Shown: one piece after another, positions 1-9,259 of the stretch | Position numbering within the stretch: position 1 is the first letter of the stretch | Layout: the number at the start of each line of letters is the position of its first letter | Assembly: GCF_002954455.1 (NCBI RefSeq) | Contig: NZ_MSCC01000001.1 | Span: 1,363,679-1,427,678 of the forward strand | DNA: 64,000 nt | Direction of reading: 5' to 3' | From: Photobacterium aquimaris | Lineage (GTDB): Bacteria > Pseudomonadota > Gammaproteobacteria > Enterobacterales > Vibrionaceae | Translations under genes and position numbers: made by a program | Notes under the pieces: generated by a model | Seen by the model: the letters and a program-made list of their open reading frames with translations, nothing else | Database searches by the model: none | Told to the model about the DNA's origin: nothing

Positions 1-4
1 TAGC

Positions 5-32
5 TTTTACGCATAATGAAAATCCATATAAT
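5..32 (+). promoter_or_regulatory. candidate sigma70 promoter of the amino-acid antiporter
   Basis: A perfect -10 hexamer TATAAT (27-32) lies 16 bases after a weak -35-like TTTTAC (5-10), in front of the antiporter gene that starts at 67. Only the hexamers support this, and the window edge cuts off what lies upstream. Confidence 0.3.
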
Positions 33-66
33 CGAGTAAATTAAAATTTAAATACTAGGTTTAAGA

Positions 67-1485
67 ATGGATAATAAGCTCGGATTTGGTGCATTAACTG
101 CATTTGTAATCGGCTCAATGATTGGTGCGGGGGTTTTTAGTCTGCCACAAAATATGGCAGCTGTTGCTAGCCCTGCAGCAGTTATAATCGGCTGGACTAT
201 TACGGGTGTAGGCATGATATTCCTTGCTATGTCTTTTCAAGTTTTATCATTACTAAAACCTAATATTAATAGTGGTGTTTTTGGTTACGCACAAGCAGGC
301 TTTGGCGACTTTGTTGGATTTTGTTCAGCTTGGGGCTATTGGCTAAGTGCAATGCTTGCCAATGTGTCATACCTTGTGATTGTTTTTAGCACCTTAGGTA
401 TGTTCTTTGACAAACCTGGTCATATTATTTTTGGCATGGGTAACACTTGGCAATCAATTGTTGGCGCATCTGTTCTATTGTGGCTTGTTTATGCATCCGT
501 AAGACGAGGTGTACAAACAGCTGCTACTATTAATACTATTACTACCGTTGCTAAATTAATTCCATTAGTGTTATTTATTTTCTGTACCTTAGTTGCATTT
601 AAATGGCATACATTTACTTTTGATTTTACAGGTTTAGAATTTGGTCCCCAGCATGACTTGCTAAGCCAAGTTAAAGGCACCATGCTTATTACTGTATGGG
701 TATTTATCGGTGTTGAAGGTGCTGTGATCGTTTCATCACGAGCTCGTAACCGTCGTGATATCGGCCGAGCGACTATTCTTGGACTACTGACAGCACTTAT
801 TATCTATGTCTTTGTTACACTGCTTTCTATGGGTGTTATTTCCACACCTGAATTAGCTAAATTCCATAATCCATCAATGGCACTTGTGCTTGAACATATT
901 CTTGGCCCATGGGGTTCAATTATTATTGGTTGTGGTTTATTGGTCTCTGTTAGTGGTGCATTTTTAAGTTGGACAGTACTCGCTACAGAAGCACCACTAC
1001 TAGCTGCACAAAATAATATGTTCCCTAAGTCTTATGCTAAAGAGAATAGTGCAGGTACCTCGATTAAAGCCCTTAACCTGACCATTATTTGTATTCAGAT
1101 TTCATTATTTGCTGTTATCTATGCTGGCGGGACTTATAATTCATTACTCATAATTGCTTCAGAAATGATCTTAGTTCCCTACTTCCTTGTTGCGGCTTAT
1201 ACACTAAAACTTGCGATTAAAAATAAAAACCGCGGTAGATTATTATTTATCGGTTTAGGTTCGACGATCTATGGTTTATGGCTACTTTATGCTTCAGGGT
1301 TAAGCCACTTACTATTAGCTTCTTTATTATATTTACCAGGGCTATATTTCTTCATTAAAGCCAAGAAAGAGTTAAATCAACCTTCCTTTGTTGGTAAAGA
1401 ACGTATTTTCGTTGTTGTATTAATTCTCTTGTCTTTATTTGCTATTTATATGGTTGCCACTGGGCATATTGTGTTAGAGAGTTAA
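67..1485 (+). CDS. APC-superfamily basic amino acid/polyamine antiporter (ArcD/YdgI-like)
   Basis: An inner-membrane amino-acid exchanger of the basic amino acid/polyamine antiporter family, probably swapping arginine or lysine for ornithine or a decarboxylation product. The 472-residue protein opens with the family's first helix, including GSMIGAGVFSLPQNMA, the unwound substrate-binding segment of APC carriers. About twelve hydrophobic segments run to the C-terminus, and the length is typical. The ATG at 67 follows an AGG-containing stretch about ten bases upstream. It is a single gene followed by a shared terminator. The exact substrate cannot be read from the sequence, and no arginine deiminase or decarboxylase gene adjoins it. 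The family is secure; the substrate is inference. Confidence 0.85.
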   Translation: MDNKLGFGALTAFVIGSMIGAGVFSLPQNMAAVASPAAVIIGWTITGVGMIFLAMSFQVLSLLKPNINSGVFGYAQAGFGDFVGFCSAWGYWLSAMLANVSYLVIVFSTLGMFFDKPGHIIFGMGNTWQSIVGASVLLWLVYASVRRGVQTAATINTITTVAKLIPLVLFIFCTLVAFKWHTFTFDFTGLEFGPQHDLLSQVKGTMLITVWVFIGVEGAVIVSSRARNRRDIGRATILGLLTALIIYVFVTLLSMGVISTPELAKFHNPSMALVLEHILGPWGSIIIGCGLLVSVSGAFLSWTVLATEAPLLAAQNNMFPKSYAKENSAGTSIKALNLTIICIQISLFAVIYAGGTYNSLLIIASEMILVPYFLVAAYTLKLAIKNKNRGRLLFIGLGSTIYGLWLLYASGLSHLLLASLLYLPGLYFFIKAKKELNQPSFVGKERIFVVVLILLSLFAIYMVATGHIVLES

Positions 1486-1506
1486 TATTTACTGATATCT
1501 ATACTC

Positions 1507-1571
1507 AAAAAAAAGCCGTCTATTGAAGTTCTCCATAAAAATGGATACAATGCAATATTCGGCTTTTTTTA
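1507..1571. terminator. bidirectional terminator with nested hairpin
   Basis: AAAAAAAGCCG and CGGCTTTTTTT form the outer stem. Inside it, TCCAT-AAAA-ATGGA forms a second stem. It lies between convergent genes, so it can end both the antiporter and the diguanylate cyclase transcripts. Confidence 0.75.
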
Positions 1572-1577
1572 TCAATC

Positions 1578-2903
1578 TTATCTAAGCTGTTGGTGCTCCC
1601 AGCTTATTTCTATTCGATTTCTACCCATTTTTTTTGCTTTTAATAACGCTAAATCAGCACGATGAATAAACTCTTCACTAGATTCATTAACTAATTCAGC
1701 AACACCTAAACTGCAGGTTAACTTAAATTCGCGATCAAAATCCCAGACTTTGTTTGCAATCGTTTCTCTAATTTCTTCCGCAATTTCAACAGCTGTACTC
1801 ATATTCGTTTCAGGGCAGAAAAGTACAAACTCCTCTCCCCCCCAACGAGCAAACATATCAGAACGCCGTATTAGTTTATCAATCGTTTCTGCAAATTTAA
1901 CTAATACCGTATCGCCAAAACCATGACCATAAGTATCATTTACCGCCTTAAAATGATCTATATCGATAAAAATCATTGAGAAAGGAATGTCATTTGATTG
2001 AGTTTGAATAGTTATCTCTTCTAACCATTCAGTTACAGTATGTCGATTTCTAATCCGCGTTAATGGATCAGTACAGGCTAAATGTTCAAATTTTAGACTT
2101 TTGTTATATAACAATCGATTGGCGTCACGTAAACGCTGGCTACGCTCTTCTGTGTGTTTTATTCTTTTATCAAGAATAAATCGTTCACTCATAATAATGA
2201 TAATAGCGGTAACAACCCACAATAATAGCAATGCTTTAACTAAAGATGATTCTGATATCCATTCACCATAAAATACTAATCTATTTAATCGAATAGCATA
2301 ATAGGACTCTTTAACATAACTTCCTGTAGCAATTTCAATCACTGAAATATTATCAAATTGCCGACTCGACTTATCGACAGGAATATTGTTTTCAGCGATC
2401 CACCACGATAACACTTGAAAGTTTCGCAATGGGAAAATCTTCAATCCATCATCAACACCCGGTGAATATTCAATCGCGTTAAACTTTAATGATATTGGAT
2501 CATTTACATTTGCATAGGTTGGATCAAAATTACGTAAATATACTCTTACGCGTTCATCTTCAAGTGGACTCGTATAATCAATATCAATACCCACTGAGTG
2601 ATAAGTACTTAAATCGATCCCTTTATCAATATAATTAGTCAACGAAATCGCTATTTCACAAAATGGCCACTTAGCTTTATTGATAATATTGCATTCTAAA
2701 AATACACTATGCTTATTAATTTCTAATGTTGCTGTTGTTGCCCCACTTTGGACTGAGTCATCAATAATTTTATATTGGCTATTTTGAGGCGTAACAATAT
2801 ATTCTTTCTGTGCTCCGCCAAAAAGATACCATCCATATGCCACTATGGTGAAAAAGACTAAAAATAAGACAATTGAACGAAGCCATTTATTTAACCCCGC
2901 CAT
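1578..2903 (-). CDS. membrane-bound diguanylate cyclase (GGDEF)
   Basis: Makes cyclic di-GMP from two GTP at the inner membrane. Residues 9-28 form a first membrane helix. About 195 residues of predicted periplasmic domain follow (no family recognised; aromatic-rich and beta-like, so possibly a carbohydrate or ligand sensor). A second helix lies at about 222-238, then a short coiled linker and a GGDEF domain (about 270-435). The active-site loop is GGEEF (355-359). An intact inhibitory RxxD I-site (RRSD, 346-349) sits five residues before it, so product feedback is expected. No EAL domain is present. It is monocistronic, with the RhlE-like gene's terminator upstream. The sensed signal is unknown. 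Confidence 0.9.
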   Translation of the reverse strand: MAGLNKWLRSIVLFLVFFTIVAYGWYLFGGAQKEYIVTPQNSQYKIIDDSVQSGATTATLEINKHSVFLECNIINKAKWPFCEIAISLTNYIDKGIDLSTYHSVGIDIDYTSPLEDERVRVYLRNFDPTYANVNDPISLKFNAIEYSPGVDDGLKIFPLRNFQVLSWWIAENNIPVDKSSRQFDNISVIEIATGSYVKESYYAIRLNRLVFYGEWISESSLVKALLLLWVVTAIIIIMSERFILDKRIKHTEERSQRLRDANRLLYNKSLKFEHLACTDPLTRIRNRHTVTEWLEEITIQTQSNDIPFSMIFIDIDHFKAVNDTYGHGFGDTVLVKFAETIDKLIRRSDMFARWGGEEFVLFCPETNMSTAVEIAEEIRETIANKVWDFDREFKLTCSLGVAELVNESSEEFIHRADLALLKAKKMGRNRIEISWEHQQLR

Positions 2904-3045
2904 AAATACCTCAAAATATTATCACAGCCAAAACCGATGTAAAATACTACATGCGAAAATGATAAATTAGCAGACAATATTAGGTTAAACAACTAATATT
3001 ATTAAAGTTTTAAAAATACAGGTGCAATACATGGCATATAAATAA

Positions 3046-3080
3046 AAAACGCCGCAATTCAGCGACGTTTTAGTATTTTT
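3046..3080 (-). terminator. terminator of the RhlE-like helicase gene
   Basis: AAAACGCCGC and GCGACGTTTT form an imperfect stem flanked by A- and T-rich runs. It lies just downstream of the minus-strand helicase gene. Confidence 0.6.
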
Positions 3081-3101
3081 TGAGATATAAATGACTGTTA
3101 T

Positions 3102-4382
3102 TTAACGACGACGTTGAGCGTTTTTCCCTCTATTTTGGTGTACTTTACTCTTTGCCTTAGCGCGACGTTTTTCTGCAGATGCTCCACGATGAACAGACAC
3201 GGTTTCAATTAAACTTGGATCAGGTTCATAACCTTCAAGCCATTGTTGTGGTAAACGAGTATCTAATAGCTCTTCTATCGCTTTTAATGCCCATTCTTCA
3301 TCAAGACTCATTAATGTGATCGCATAACCTATATTTCCTGCACGGCCTGTACGACCAATACGATGAACATAATCTTCAGCATTAAACGGTAAATCAAAGT
3401 TAACAACATACTCTAGTTGCTGAATATCTAGACCACGTGCAGCCACATCCGTTGCTACTAATACACGCACTTTACCCGCTTTAAAATCATCTAAAGCGCG
3501 CTGACGAGCACCTTGACTTTTATCACCATTAATTGAAACAGCTTTAATGCCATCTAAACCTAAACTTTTAGCTAATTGATCAGAACCTTGTTTAGTTTTA
3601 GTAAACACTAACACTTGCTGCCAATTGCGCGAACCAATTAAATAAGCTAACAATTCCGATTTACGTTTTTTATCTACTGGATATACCATTTGTTGAACAG
3701 TATCAGCTGCTATATTTTCAGGTGTTACTTCCACCATTTTAGGATCAGTTAAAATACTAAAGGCTAATTTTTTAACTTGTTTTGAAAAGGTAGCAGAGAA
3801 AAATAATGTCTGTCGCTCAGCAGGCATGCGCTTCATGATACGGTTAATATCAATAATAAACCCCATATCAAGCATACGATCTGCTTCATCAAGCACAAAT
3901 GTTTCTACATTCGCAAGTGATACATTACCGACAAAAACATGGTCAAGTAAGCGACCAGGTGTCGCAATTAAAATATCAACACCAGCTTTTAATGCTTTTA
4001 TTTGAACATTCATGCTAGTGCCGCCATAAGCAACAGTAACTTTCAGTTCAGTATATTTACTGTATGCAATAAAGCTATCGTAGACCTGTTGTGCCAATTC
4101 ACGGGTTGGCGTGATCACTAAAGCGCGAATTTTCGCACCTTGTTGGGGCTTAGCGTCTTCTATTCCCTGTTCTGTCAATGATGGCAATGTCATTAAACGT
4201 TGTAAAATAGGAAGCGCAAATGCTGCTGTTTTTCCGGTACCCGTTTGTGCCCCAGCCATCACATCATCCCCAGCCAATGCTAATGGAATCGCTTGCAGCT
4301 GCACATCTGTTGGCTTTTCATAACCTAACTCTGTAACAACTTGCAATAATTTAGGGTGAAGACCGAGCGTTTCAAACGACAT
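3102..4382 (-). CDS. rhlE: DEAD-box ATP-dependent RNA helicase, RhlE family
   Basis: Cytoplasmic RNA helicase, probably in ribosome assembly or RNA turnover. The 426-residue protein starts MSFETLGL, as in E. coli RhlE. It carries the canonical motifs in order: a Q motif near residue 28, AQTGTGKT (45-52), PTREL (92-96), TPGR (141-144), DEAD (165-168), SAT (196-198), then ARGLD and HRIGRTGR in the second RecA lobe. The C-terminal tail is short, lysine/arginine-rich and unstructured, as is usual for RNA-binding tails. AGGA lies about eight bases before the ATG. It has its own terminator. Vibrionaceae carry several RhlE paralogues, so the symbol marks the subfamily rather than strict orthology. 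Confidence 0.88.
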   Translation of the reverse strand: MSFETLGLHPKLLQVVTELGYEKPTDVQLQAIPLALAGDDVMAGAQTGTGKTAAFALPILQRLMTLPSLTEQGIEDAKPQQGAKIRALVITPTRELAQQVYDSFIAYSKYTELKVTVAYGGTSMNVQIKALKAGVDILIATPGRLLDHVFVGNVSLANVETFVLDEADRMLDMGFIIDINRIMKRMPAERQTLFFSATFSKQVKKLAFSILTDPKMVEVTPENIAADTVQQMVYPVDKKRKSELLAYLIGSRNWQQVLVFTKTKQGSDQLAKSLGLDGIKAVSINGDKSQGARQRALDDFKAGKVRVLVATDVAARGLDIQQLEYVVNFDLPFNAEDYVHRIGRTGRAGNIGYAITLMSLDEEWALKAIEELLDTRLPQQWLEGYEPDPSLIETVSVHRGASAEKRRAKAKSKVHQNRGKNAQRRR

Positions 4383-4457
4383 AGTGTATTCCTAGCAATA
4401 AATACGCTTATACCAATAGAGCGGCATAAGAAAACAAGCGCGGATTCTAACATAAAA

Positions 4458-4484
4458 AAAAGCACTTCGCCATGAAGTGCTTTT
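4458..4484 (-). terminator. terminator of nagK
   Basis: Perfect 11-base arms AAAAGCACTTC / GAAGTGCTTTT around a five-base loop. The run of A on the plus strand becomes a U-tract for the minus-strand transcript. Confidence 0.85.
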
Positions 4485-4519
4485 CGTTACACAATAAATA
4501 TTGCTGAATTACATAATAG

Positions 4520-5431
4520 TTACTGTTTAATATTCAGGAAAGCAGCACCACGAACGCCACCAGCATCACCGTGTTTTGCTTTTACAATTTTTGGTGCTTG
4601 TGACACTGACAATAAGTATTTAGGTAAACGCTTTGGTAATTCATCATAAATTAATTCAAAATTAGATAAACCACCACCTAACACCACAACATGAGGATCA
4701 ACACCCGAGAATAAGTTAGCAAAGCACATTGCTAATATTTCCATAAAACGATCAACGTGCTGTTGTGCTTTTTCATCACCCGCAGCATGGCGTTCAATAA
4801 TCTCTATTGCTTTTAGTTTTTCACCGTAATAATGCGCATAAATCTGTTCAAAACCACGACCAGACAAATAGTTATCAATACAGCCTTTTTGACCACAACC
4901 ACAATCAAATAATGGTGCGTTTTCACCTAAATGTAACCATGCATCTAATGGTAAACGCGCATGACCAAACTCACCACCGACATGGTTTAAGCCTGAAAAG
5001 ACCTTACCGTTAAACACCATACCACCACCAAAACCAGTGCCTAAAATAAGCCCCAATACTGACGGTGCATCTTGATGTTCATCGTCCCATGCTTCAGATA
5101 ATGCAAAACAGTTAGCGTCATTATCAAGGCTGACACTACGACCCAGTTTTGCTTCTAAGTCTTTGCGCAATGTACGTCCTTTGGCTGCAGGGACATTTGA
5201 GGTTAATACAGTCCCATCTCGTGCATCTTCAATTCCGGGAATACCCAGTCCAACAGCACCTTCACAACCAAATTTAACATCTGCAGCAGTAATAATAGAC
5301 ACAATCGTATCGATAAGTTTATCGTAATCATCACTCGGTGTTGGTACACGCTCTGTTGCTACGCGCTCTAGTTTTTCATTAAATGCACCAAATTCAATTT
5401 TAGTTCCGCCTACATCGAAGCCGTAGTACAT
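4520..5431 (-). CDS. nagK: N-acetyl-D-glucosamine kinase (ROK family)
   Basis: Phosphorylates free GlcNAc to GlcNAc-6-P, for recycling of cell-wall sugar and use of chitin-derived GlcNAc. The 303-residue length equals that of E. coli NagK. The N-terminus [15 protein letters not shown] holds the ATP phosphate-binding loop. [17 protein letters not shown] contains the catalytic Asp region, [11 protein letters not shown] the second phosphate loop, and CGCGQKGC the ROK zinc site. The start has an ideal AGGAG nine bases upstream. It stands alone between helicase and tapT genes. The link to the GH19 chitinase 7 kb away is metabolic logic only. Family and substrate assignment are firm from close remembered similarity to E. 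coli NagK. Confidence 0.92.
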   Translation of the reverse strand: MYYGFDVGGTKIEFGAFNEKLERVATERVPTPSDDYDKLIDTIVSIITAADVKFGCEGAVGLGIPGIEDARDGTVLTSNVPAAKGRTLRKDLEAKLGRSVSLDNDANCFALSEAWDDEHQDAPSVLGLILGTGFGGGMVFNGKVFSGLNHVGGEFGHARLPLDAWLHLGENAPLFDCGCGQKGCIDNYLSGRGFEQIYAHYYGEKLKAIEIIERHAAGDEKAQQHVDRFMEILAMCFANLFSGVDPHVVVLGGGLSNFELIYDELPKRLPKYLLSVSQAPKIVKAKHGDAGGVRGAAFLNIKQ

Positions 5432-5592
5432 CCTATTCTCCTACAAATAATGTTTAACTACACCGTGAGCTTATAACTCATTAAATATACTAAAAATTAT
5501 CCACATTTAGACCAAAAGTGACTGTGATCTACGGCTAATTCAGCAGTTATTGTTCAACTCAATTTTAATGTTATTCAGTCAGCATCACATTT

Positions 5593-6321
5593 TTAAATCG
5601 ATGTTTCATCAATCGACATAAATTTTTCTAATACAGCCAGTGATGATTCCTCAGGCACTAAGCGATTCATCTTACCTGCAATATAATTTTCGCGGAAAAC
5701 ATCGAACCATAAATCTAGTAGCTCAGCGTTATGGTGCTCACCAAAAACATCGATAATTCTGGCCGCAACTTCAGCGGTACCCAGTTGATTTTCTTTTGAT
5801 GCTTCACGCATTTTGTAACGTGATGGCTTATCTGGATTAATCGACAATAGCGGGAAACGATCAAGGTATGGGCTCTTACGGAACATTTTTTTAGCTTCCG
5901 CCCAGCTGCCGTCTAACATTATAAATAATGGTCGCTTCCCTGTTTCAAGCTCTATTGTCTTCGCTTCTCTTTCTGGTGCGTATTCCGCAGGAAAAACCAC
6001 ATAAGGCTGCCATTGAGGATCATCTAATAATGCTAACATCTCAACGTTAGGTTCAGTGCGCGACCAAATATAAGCAAAAGTATCTTCAAACACATCTGCA
6101 ATTAATCGACCGGTATTACTCGGTTTTAGAATTTCGTCATCAAACATTACCAATAAAAAAGCCGCGTTTGATTTGGCTAATGGACGATGTTCACAAATAC
6201 ACAGATGCGTACGCAACATACATTGACGACAGCGTTGGACTTTACAGCCACGAGCAAGGAAAGGACGAGTTGAACGTGCAAGACGTTCTTCATAAAGAGT
6301 ATGTACAGCATGAATGCGCAT
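5593..6321 (-). CDS. tapT: tRNA-uridine aminocarboxypropyltransferase (DTW domain)
   Basis: Adds the 3-amino-3-carboxypropyl group from S-adenosylmethionine to a uridine (acp3U47) in tRNA; formerly YfiP. The protein matches the family along its length. An N-terminal zinc-like cysteine cluster (RCRQCMLRTHLCIC) is followed by KPSNTGRLI, SRTEP, the DGSW form of the DTW signature (LDGSWAEAKKMFRKSPYL), and YKMREA near the C-terminus. The reading frame is open for 19 further codons upstream, but homology to YfiP begins at the internal Met used here (MRIHAVHTLYEERLARS). Its SD is weak. It is monocistronic. Confidence 0.85.
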   Translation of the reverse strand: MRIHAVHTLYEERLARSTRPFLARGCKVQRCRQCMLRTHLCICEHRPLAKSNAAFLLVMFDDEILKPSNTGRLIADVFEDTFAYIWSRTEPNVEMLALLDDPQWQPYVVFPAEYAPEREAKTIELETGKRPLFIMLDGSWAEAKKMFRKSPYLDRFPLLSINPDKPSRYKMREASKENQLGTAEVAARIIDVFGEHHNAELLDLWFDVFRENYIAGKMNRLVPEESSLAVLEKFMSIDETSI

Positions 6322-6420
6322 AGCGACTAACCTAAAACAGGAAAAACGCCTGCATTTTACATAAACCGTACTAAACATACAGTCATTATCAATATTACAG
6401 GATGGCTAGCATAATATTGT

Positions 6421-7446
6421 TTAATTTATAGTCGTATTTGCTTCAACCGCCGTTAAGATAAACTCTCCTTTACTGTCTGTGTAGCAATCATCACTATTAA
6501 TAATTGTGGTGGTATTACGACCTTTTTTCTTTGATTCATATAACGCTAAATCAGATTTTTCTAACCATGATTTATAATCGCTTAGTTTAGGGTTCCACTC
6601 ACACACACCAAGACTGATTGTGACTTTAACAATCCCTCGCTGATCATCAAATACCGTTTCTTTTTCAATACGGTTACGCAGCCTTTCGGTAAAGTAACCT
6701 GCAAGCTCTGCTGATGTTCCAGGTAAAATAATACCAAATTCTTCACCACCATAACGGCCAGCAATGTCTGTTTGTCGTTTTGTTCGACGTAAAACATCAG
6801 CGATAACTTTTATTACTCCATCGCCCGCGACATGACCAAAAGTATCATTAACACGTTTAAAATGATCAATATCAAACATCACTAACGTTGCTGGTGTTTG
6901 CGTTTGCTGGCAATACTCAAATGCGTCAGCTAAACAATTTTCCCAATGGCCCCGATTATAAAGTTGGGTTAGTCGATCTGTAATACTTAAATGCGTCAGC
7001 TGTTTATTTGATTCATGAAGATGATTTTTGTTTTTAGCAATATCAGTAACATCAGTAATAGTTAAACAAATATGCTTATATTCACCTGATAATGATCGTA
7101 ATGGTGTTAAGGTCATATTCTGATACATAATATCTGAGCTACTAGATATTGGACAAAAGTTTAAAAAACGAAACACCCATGGCCGATCTTCCCATGCAGA
7201 AAAGGAATGCATTCGTAACTTGAACGTCGATCGTATTTTATTTTTCAACCACGACTGAGGTAAGTCAGGTACTACATCAAATAGCGATTTACCCATAATC
7301 TGCGTACTAGAAATACCACTATATGCTTGCATGAATGTATTCCATGCACAAACATTATAGGTCTCATCTAATATAACAACACCCGCATCAAGATTATCTA
7401 ATACTTGCATCGTTAAATGAAAATCAGCTAAAGATATTCCGTTCAA
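6421..7446 (-). CDS. PAS-GGDEF diguanylate cyclase coupled to a receiver-CheC protein
   Basis: Predicted cytoplasmic c-di-GMP synthase of 341 residues. Residues 8-60 and on to about 135 form a PAS domain (DNLDAGVVILDETYNVCAWN), probably sensing a small ligand or redox cue. The GGDEF domain follows at about 150-320, with DIDHFKRVND, the active loop GGEEF (233-237) and an intact RxxD I-site (RQTD, 224-227). There are no membrane helices. The start codon overlaps the stop of the upstream response-regulator gene by four bases (ATGA), so translation is coupled. The two products probably form one signalling unit. Output targets are unknown. Confidence 0.88.
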   Translation of the reverse strand: MNGISLADFHLTMQVLDNLDAGVVILDETYNVCAWNTFMQAYSGISSTQIMGKSLFDVVPDLPQSWLKNKIRSTFKLRMHSFSAWEDRPWVFRFLNFCPISSSSDIMYQNMTLTPLRSLSGEYKHICLTITDVTDIAKNKNHLHESNKQLTHLSITDRLTQLYNRGHWENCLADAFEYCQQTQTPATLVMFDIDHFKRVNDTFGHVAGDGVIKVIADVLRRTKRQTDIAGRYGGEEFGIILPGTSAELAGYFTERLRNRIEKETVFDDQRGIVKVTISLGVCEWNPKLSDYKSWLEKSDLALYESKKKGRNTTTIINSDDCYTDSKGEFILTAVEANTTIN

Positions 7447-8438
7447 TGTAATGATTCCATCACTTTATCATTAATAATAGTTAGAGAGTGGCTATCCATA
7501 ATAAATAAGACATCACAATCAACATCTAATATCTCGGCCTTATAGGTATATTCAATGGTGAAATAGGTATTTGTATCACATTGCGTATGATGCAAATTCA
7601 TATATTCTTCAAGAACAATGGGTTGCCGAACTGAAAATGGTATTAATATTTGCTCTGATAATGCTACTAAAAAAGAAGACACCATTAAATTTGCAATGTC
7701 AATAACAACTTCATTTTTATATTCGTCGGTTTGACTAAAACCCAATTTTTCACCAAAGACATGAATATCTTTACCATGTAGTTCAACTAAAGCTTCGCCG
7801 TGAATACCACCGCCGACAAAACGCTGTGTTATCGCGATAAGTTGATTATCATTACGAATATCAGCAATCGCCATAGATAAATCACTGCTTTTCATAAATG
7901 CCACATTGGGTAACGGCATTTTAATAAAATCGCCTAAATGATCGGAAATGATAGCCGCCCCTCTTCCAAGGGCAATATTGGCTATTTCACGAATATTATC
8001 TATTGAGTGCTCACTAATTAAATGTGTATCTATGACTGAATCTTTCGTCCTATCAAACACTAGTCCTAAGCGCTGAGAAAGCTTTATCAACTGTTTATGA
8101 TCAAAAGGCTTCGGTAAAAAATAATCTGCCCCTAATGCTAAACTTCTTTCCATTGCAGTGCATTGAACATCAGCAGATAACACAATAATTGTGGTTTTAA
8201 AGTCGCGTACAGGTAACGATTTCATTACACTAAAACCATCCATCACCGGCATGGTTAGATCTAAAAACATAATATCAATATCAATATTTTTTAAGTGATC
8301 AAGTCCCTCTTTTCCATTTCCAGCATAGAAAAAAGTCGCATTAGTGCATGACTGTAGGGATCGTGTAATGGACTTATGTACCAATACTGAATCGTCACAA
8401 ATGAGAATATTTATCTTTTTAATCATCAGATTAATCAC
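7443..8438 (-). CDS. response regulator: receiver plus CheC-like phosphatase domain
   Basis: An N-terminal CheY-like receiver (about residues 8-125) has the acidic pocket DD at 15-16 and phospho-acceptor Asp60 in FLDLTMPVMDG. It also has the conserved KPF lysine near 110. The C-terminal half resembles CheC/CheX phosphatases, with the paired E-x2-N signatures visible in REIANIALGRGAA and again near VVIDIANLMVS. Such a protein could dephosphorylate itself or other receivers. It is the first gene of a two-gene operon with the PAS-GGDEF cyclase. The reading frame begins at a GTG; an ATG four codons in (8426) is an equally good start, and neither has a clear SD. No histidine kinase gene is adjacent. 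Confidence 0.8.
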   Translation of the reverse strand: MINLMIKKINILICDDSVLVHKSITRSLQSCTNATFFYAGNGKEGLDHLKNIDIDIMFLDLTMPVMDGFSVMKSLPVRDFKTTIIVLSADVQCTAMERSLALGADYFLPKPFDHKQLIKLSQRLGLVFDRTKDSVIDTHLISEHSIDNIREIANIALGRGAAIISDHLGDFIKMPLPNVAFMKSSDLSMAIADIRNDNQLIAITQRFVGGGIHGEALVELHGKDIHVFGEKLGFSQTDEYKNEVVIDIANLMVSSFLVALSEQILIPFSVRQPIVLEEYMNLHHTQCDTNTYFTIEYTYKAEILDVDCDVLFIMDSHSLTIINDKVMESLH

Positions 8439-8730
8439 TTACCCACGAAACTTAAATTCAGTATAAAGCAAAGCAACAATCTGCTGTAATATAAATTATG
8501 CATTCAGTGACATACATCTAAATATTGAGCTTACTTCCAAAAAAAAAGTAAAAATAAAAAATAAATTTTATATTTGACCTTATTATATTTATTTTATAAA
8601 TTCATTTTTGTTTCCTAAAATCAATATCGCTTTCATTAAGTAAATATAATCATTGGCCATATAGTTACCCAACAGCTTTTTTATAATAGAATCAGGACAT
8701 AATTTTTATATCAGCCATAGGATAATATAC

Positions 8731-9087
8731 ATGAAAGCTCTTCGTTGGATTGTCGGTCGCATCATCCTTATACTTAATGCCATTTTTTCACCACGCGGAA
8801 TGCAACGCGATACGTTAGAGCAGCAGGCTGTTGATGCTGCTGTCGCCAATATGCAGCTTTATCAATTTGAAACATGCCCTTTTTGTGTAAAAGTACGACG
8901 TCATGCAAAGCGTTTAAATATACCACTTATTACTCGCGACGCTAAAGTTGCGCCTTGGGATAAAGAACTGTTAGAGCAAGGTGGAAAGCGCAAAGTTCCT
9001 TGTTTACGCATTGAAGAAAATGACCAAATCACCTGGATGTATGAATCAAACGATATTATTGCGTATTTAGATAAGCGATTTGCTTAA
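8731..9087 (+). CDS. membrane-anchored glutaredoxin-like protein
   Basis: A 118-residue thiol-redox protein. Residues 5-20 are hydrophobic (WIVGRIILILNAIF) and likely anchor it in the inner membrane. The glutaredoxin/GST-N thioredoxin fold begins near residue 41 (MQLYQFETCPFC) with the dithiol active site CPFC. A cis-proline segment (KRKVPCLRI) and the glutathione-binding ESNDIIAYL follow. A TATAAT (about 8681) precedes it; the 290 bases upstream are otherwise AT-rich and show no gene. It has its own terminator. Partner unknown; glutathione-linked disulfide reduction is the family's usual role. Confidence 0.85.
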   Translation: MKALRWIVGRIILILNAIFSPRGMQRDTLEQQAVDAAVANMQLYQFETCPFCVKVRRHAKRLNIPLITRDAKVAPWDKELLEQGGKRKVPCLRIEENDQITWMYESNDIIAYLDKRFA

Positions 9088-9142
9088 CATCAGCAACAAA
9101 TAACACCATATCAGCAAATAAATATTCAAGTCCTGCTGTTAG

Positions 9143-9207
9143 AAGCCGATACATATTCATATCTTTTATCTCTAGCGGATAAAAGCAGAATGGTTATCGG
9201 CTTTTTT
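9143..9207 (+). terminator. terminator with nested hairpin
   Basis: Outer arms AAGCCGATA (9143-9151) and TATCGGCTT (9195-9203), followed by T-run. A perfect inner hairpin CTTTTATC / GATAAAAG lies at 9163-9185. It ends the glutaredoxin-like gene. Confidence 0.75.
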
Positions 9208-9259
9208 AACCGTTGAATTTTTCACTTATTGGTTATAAATAAGTTCTACAGGGCTGTAT

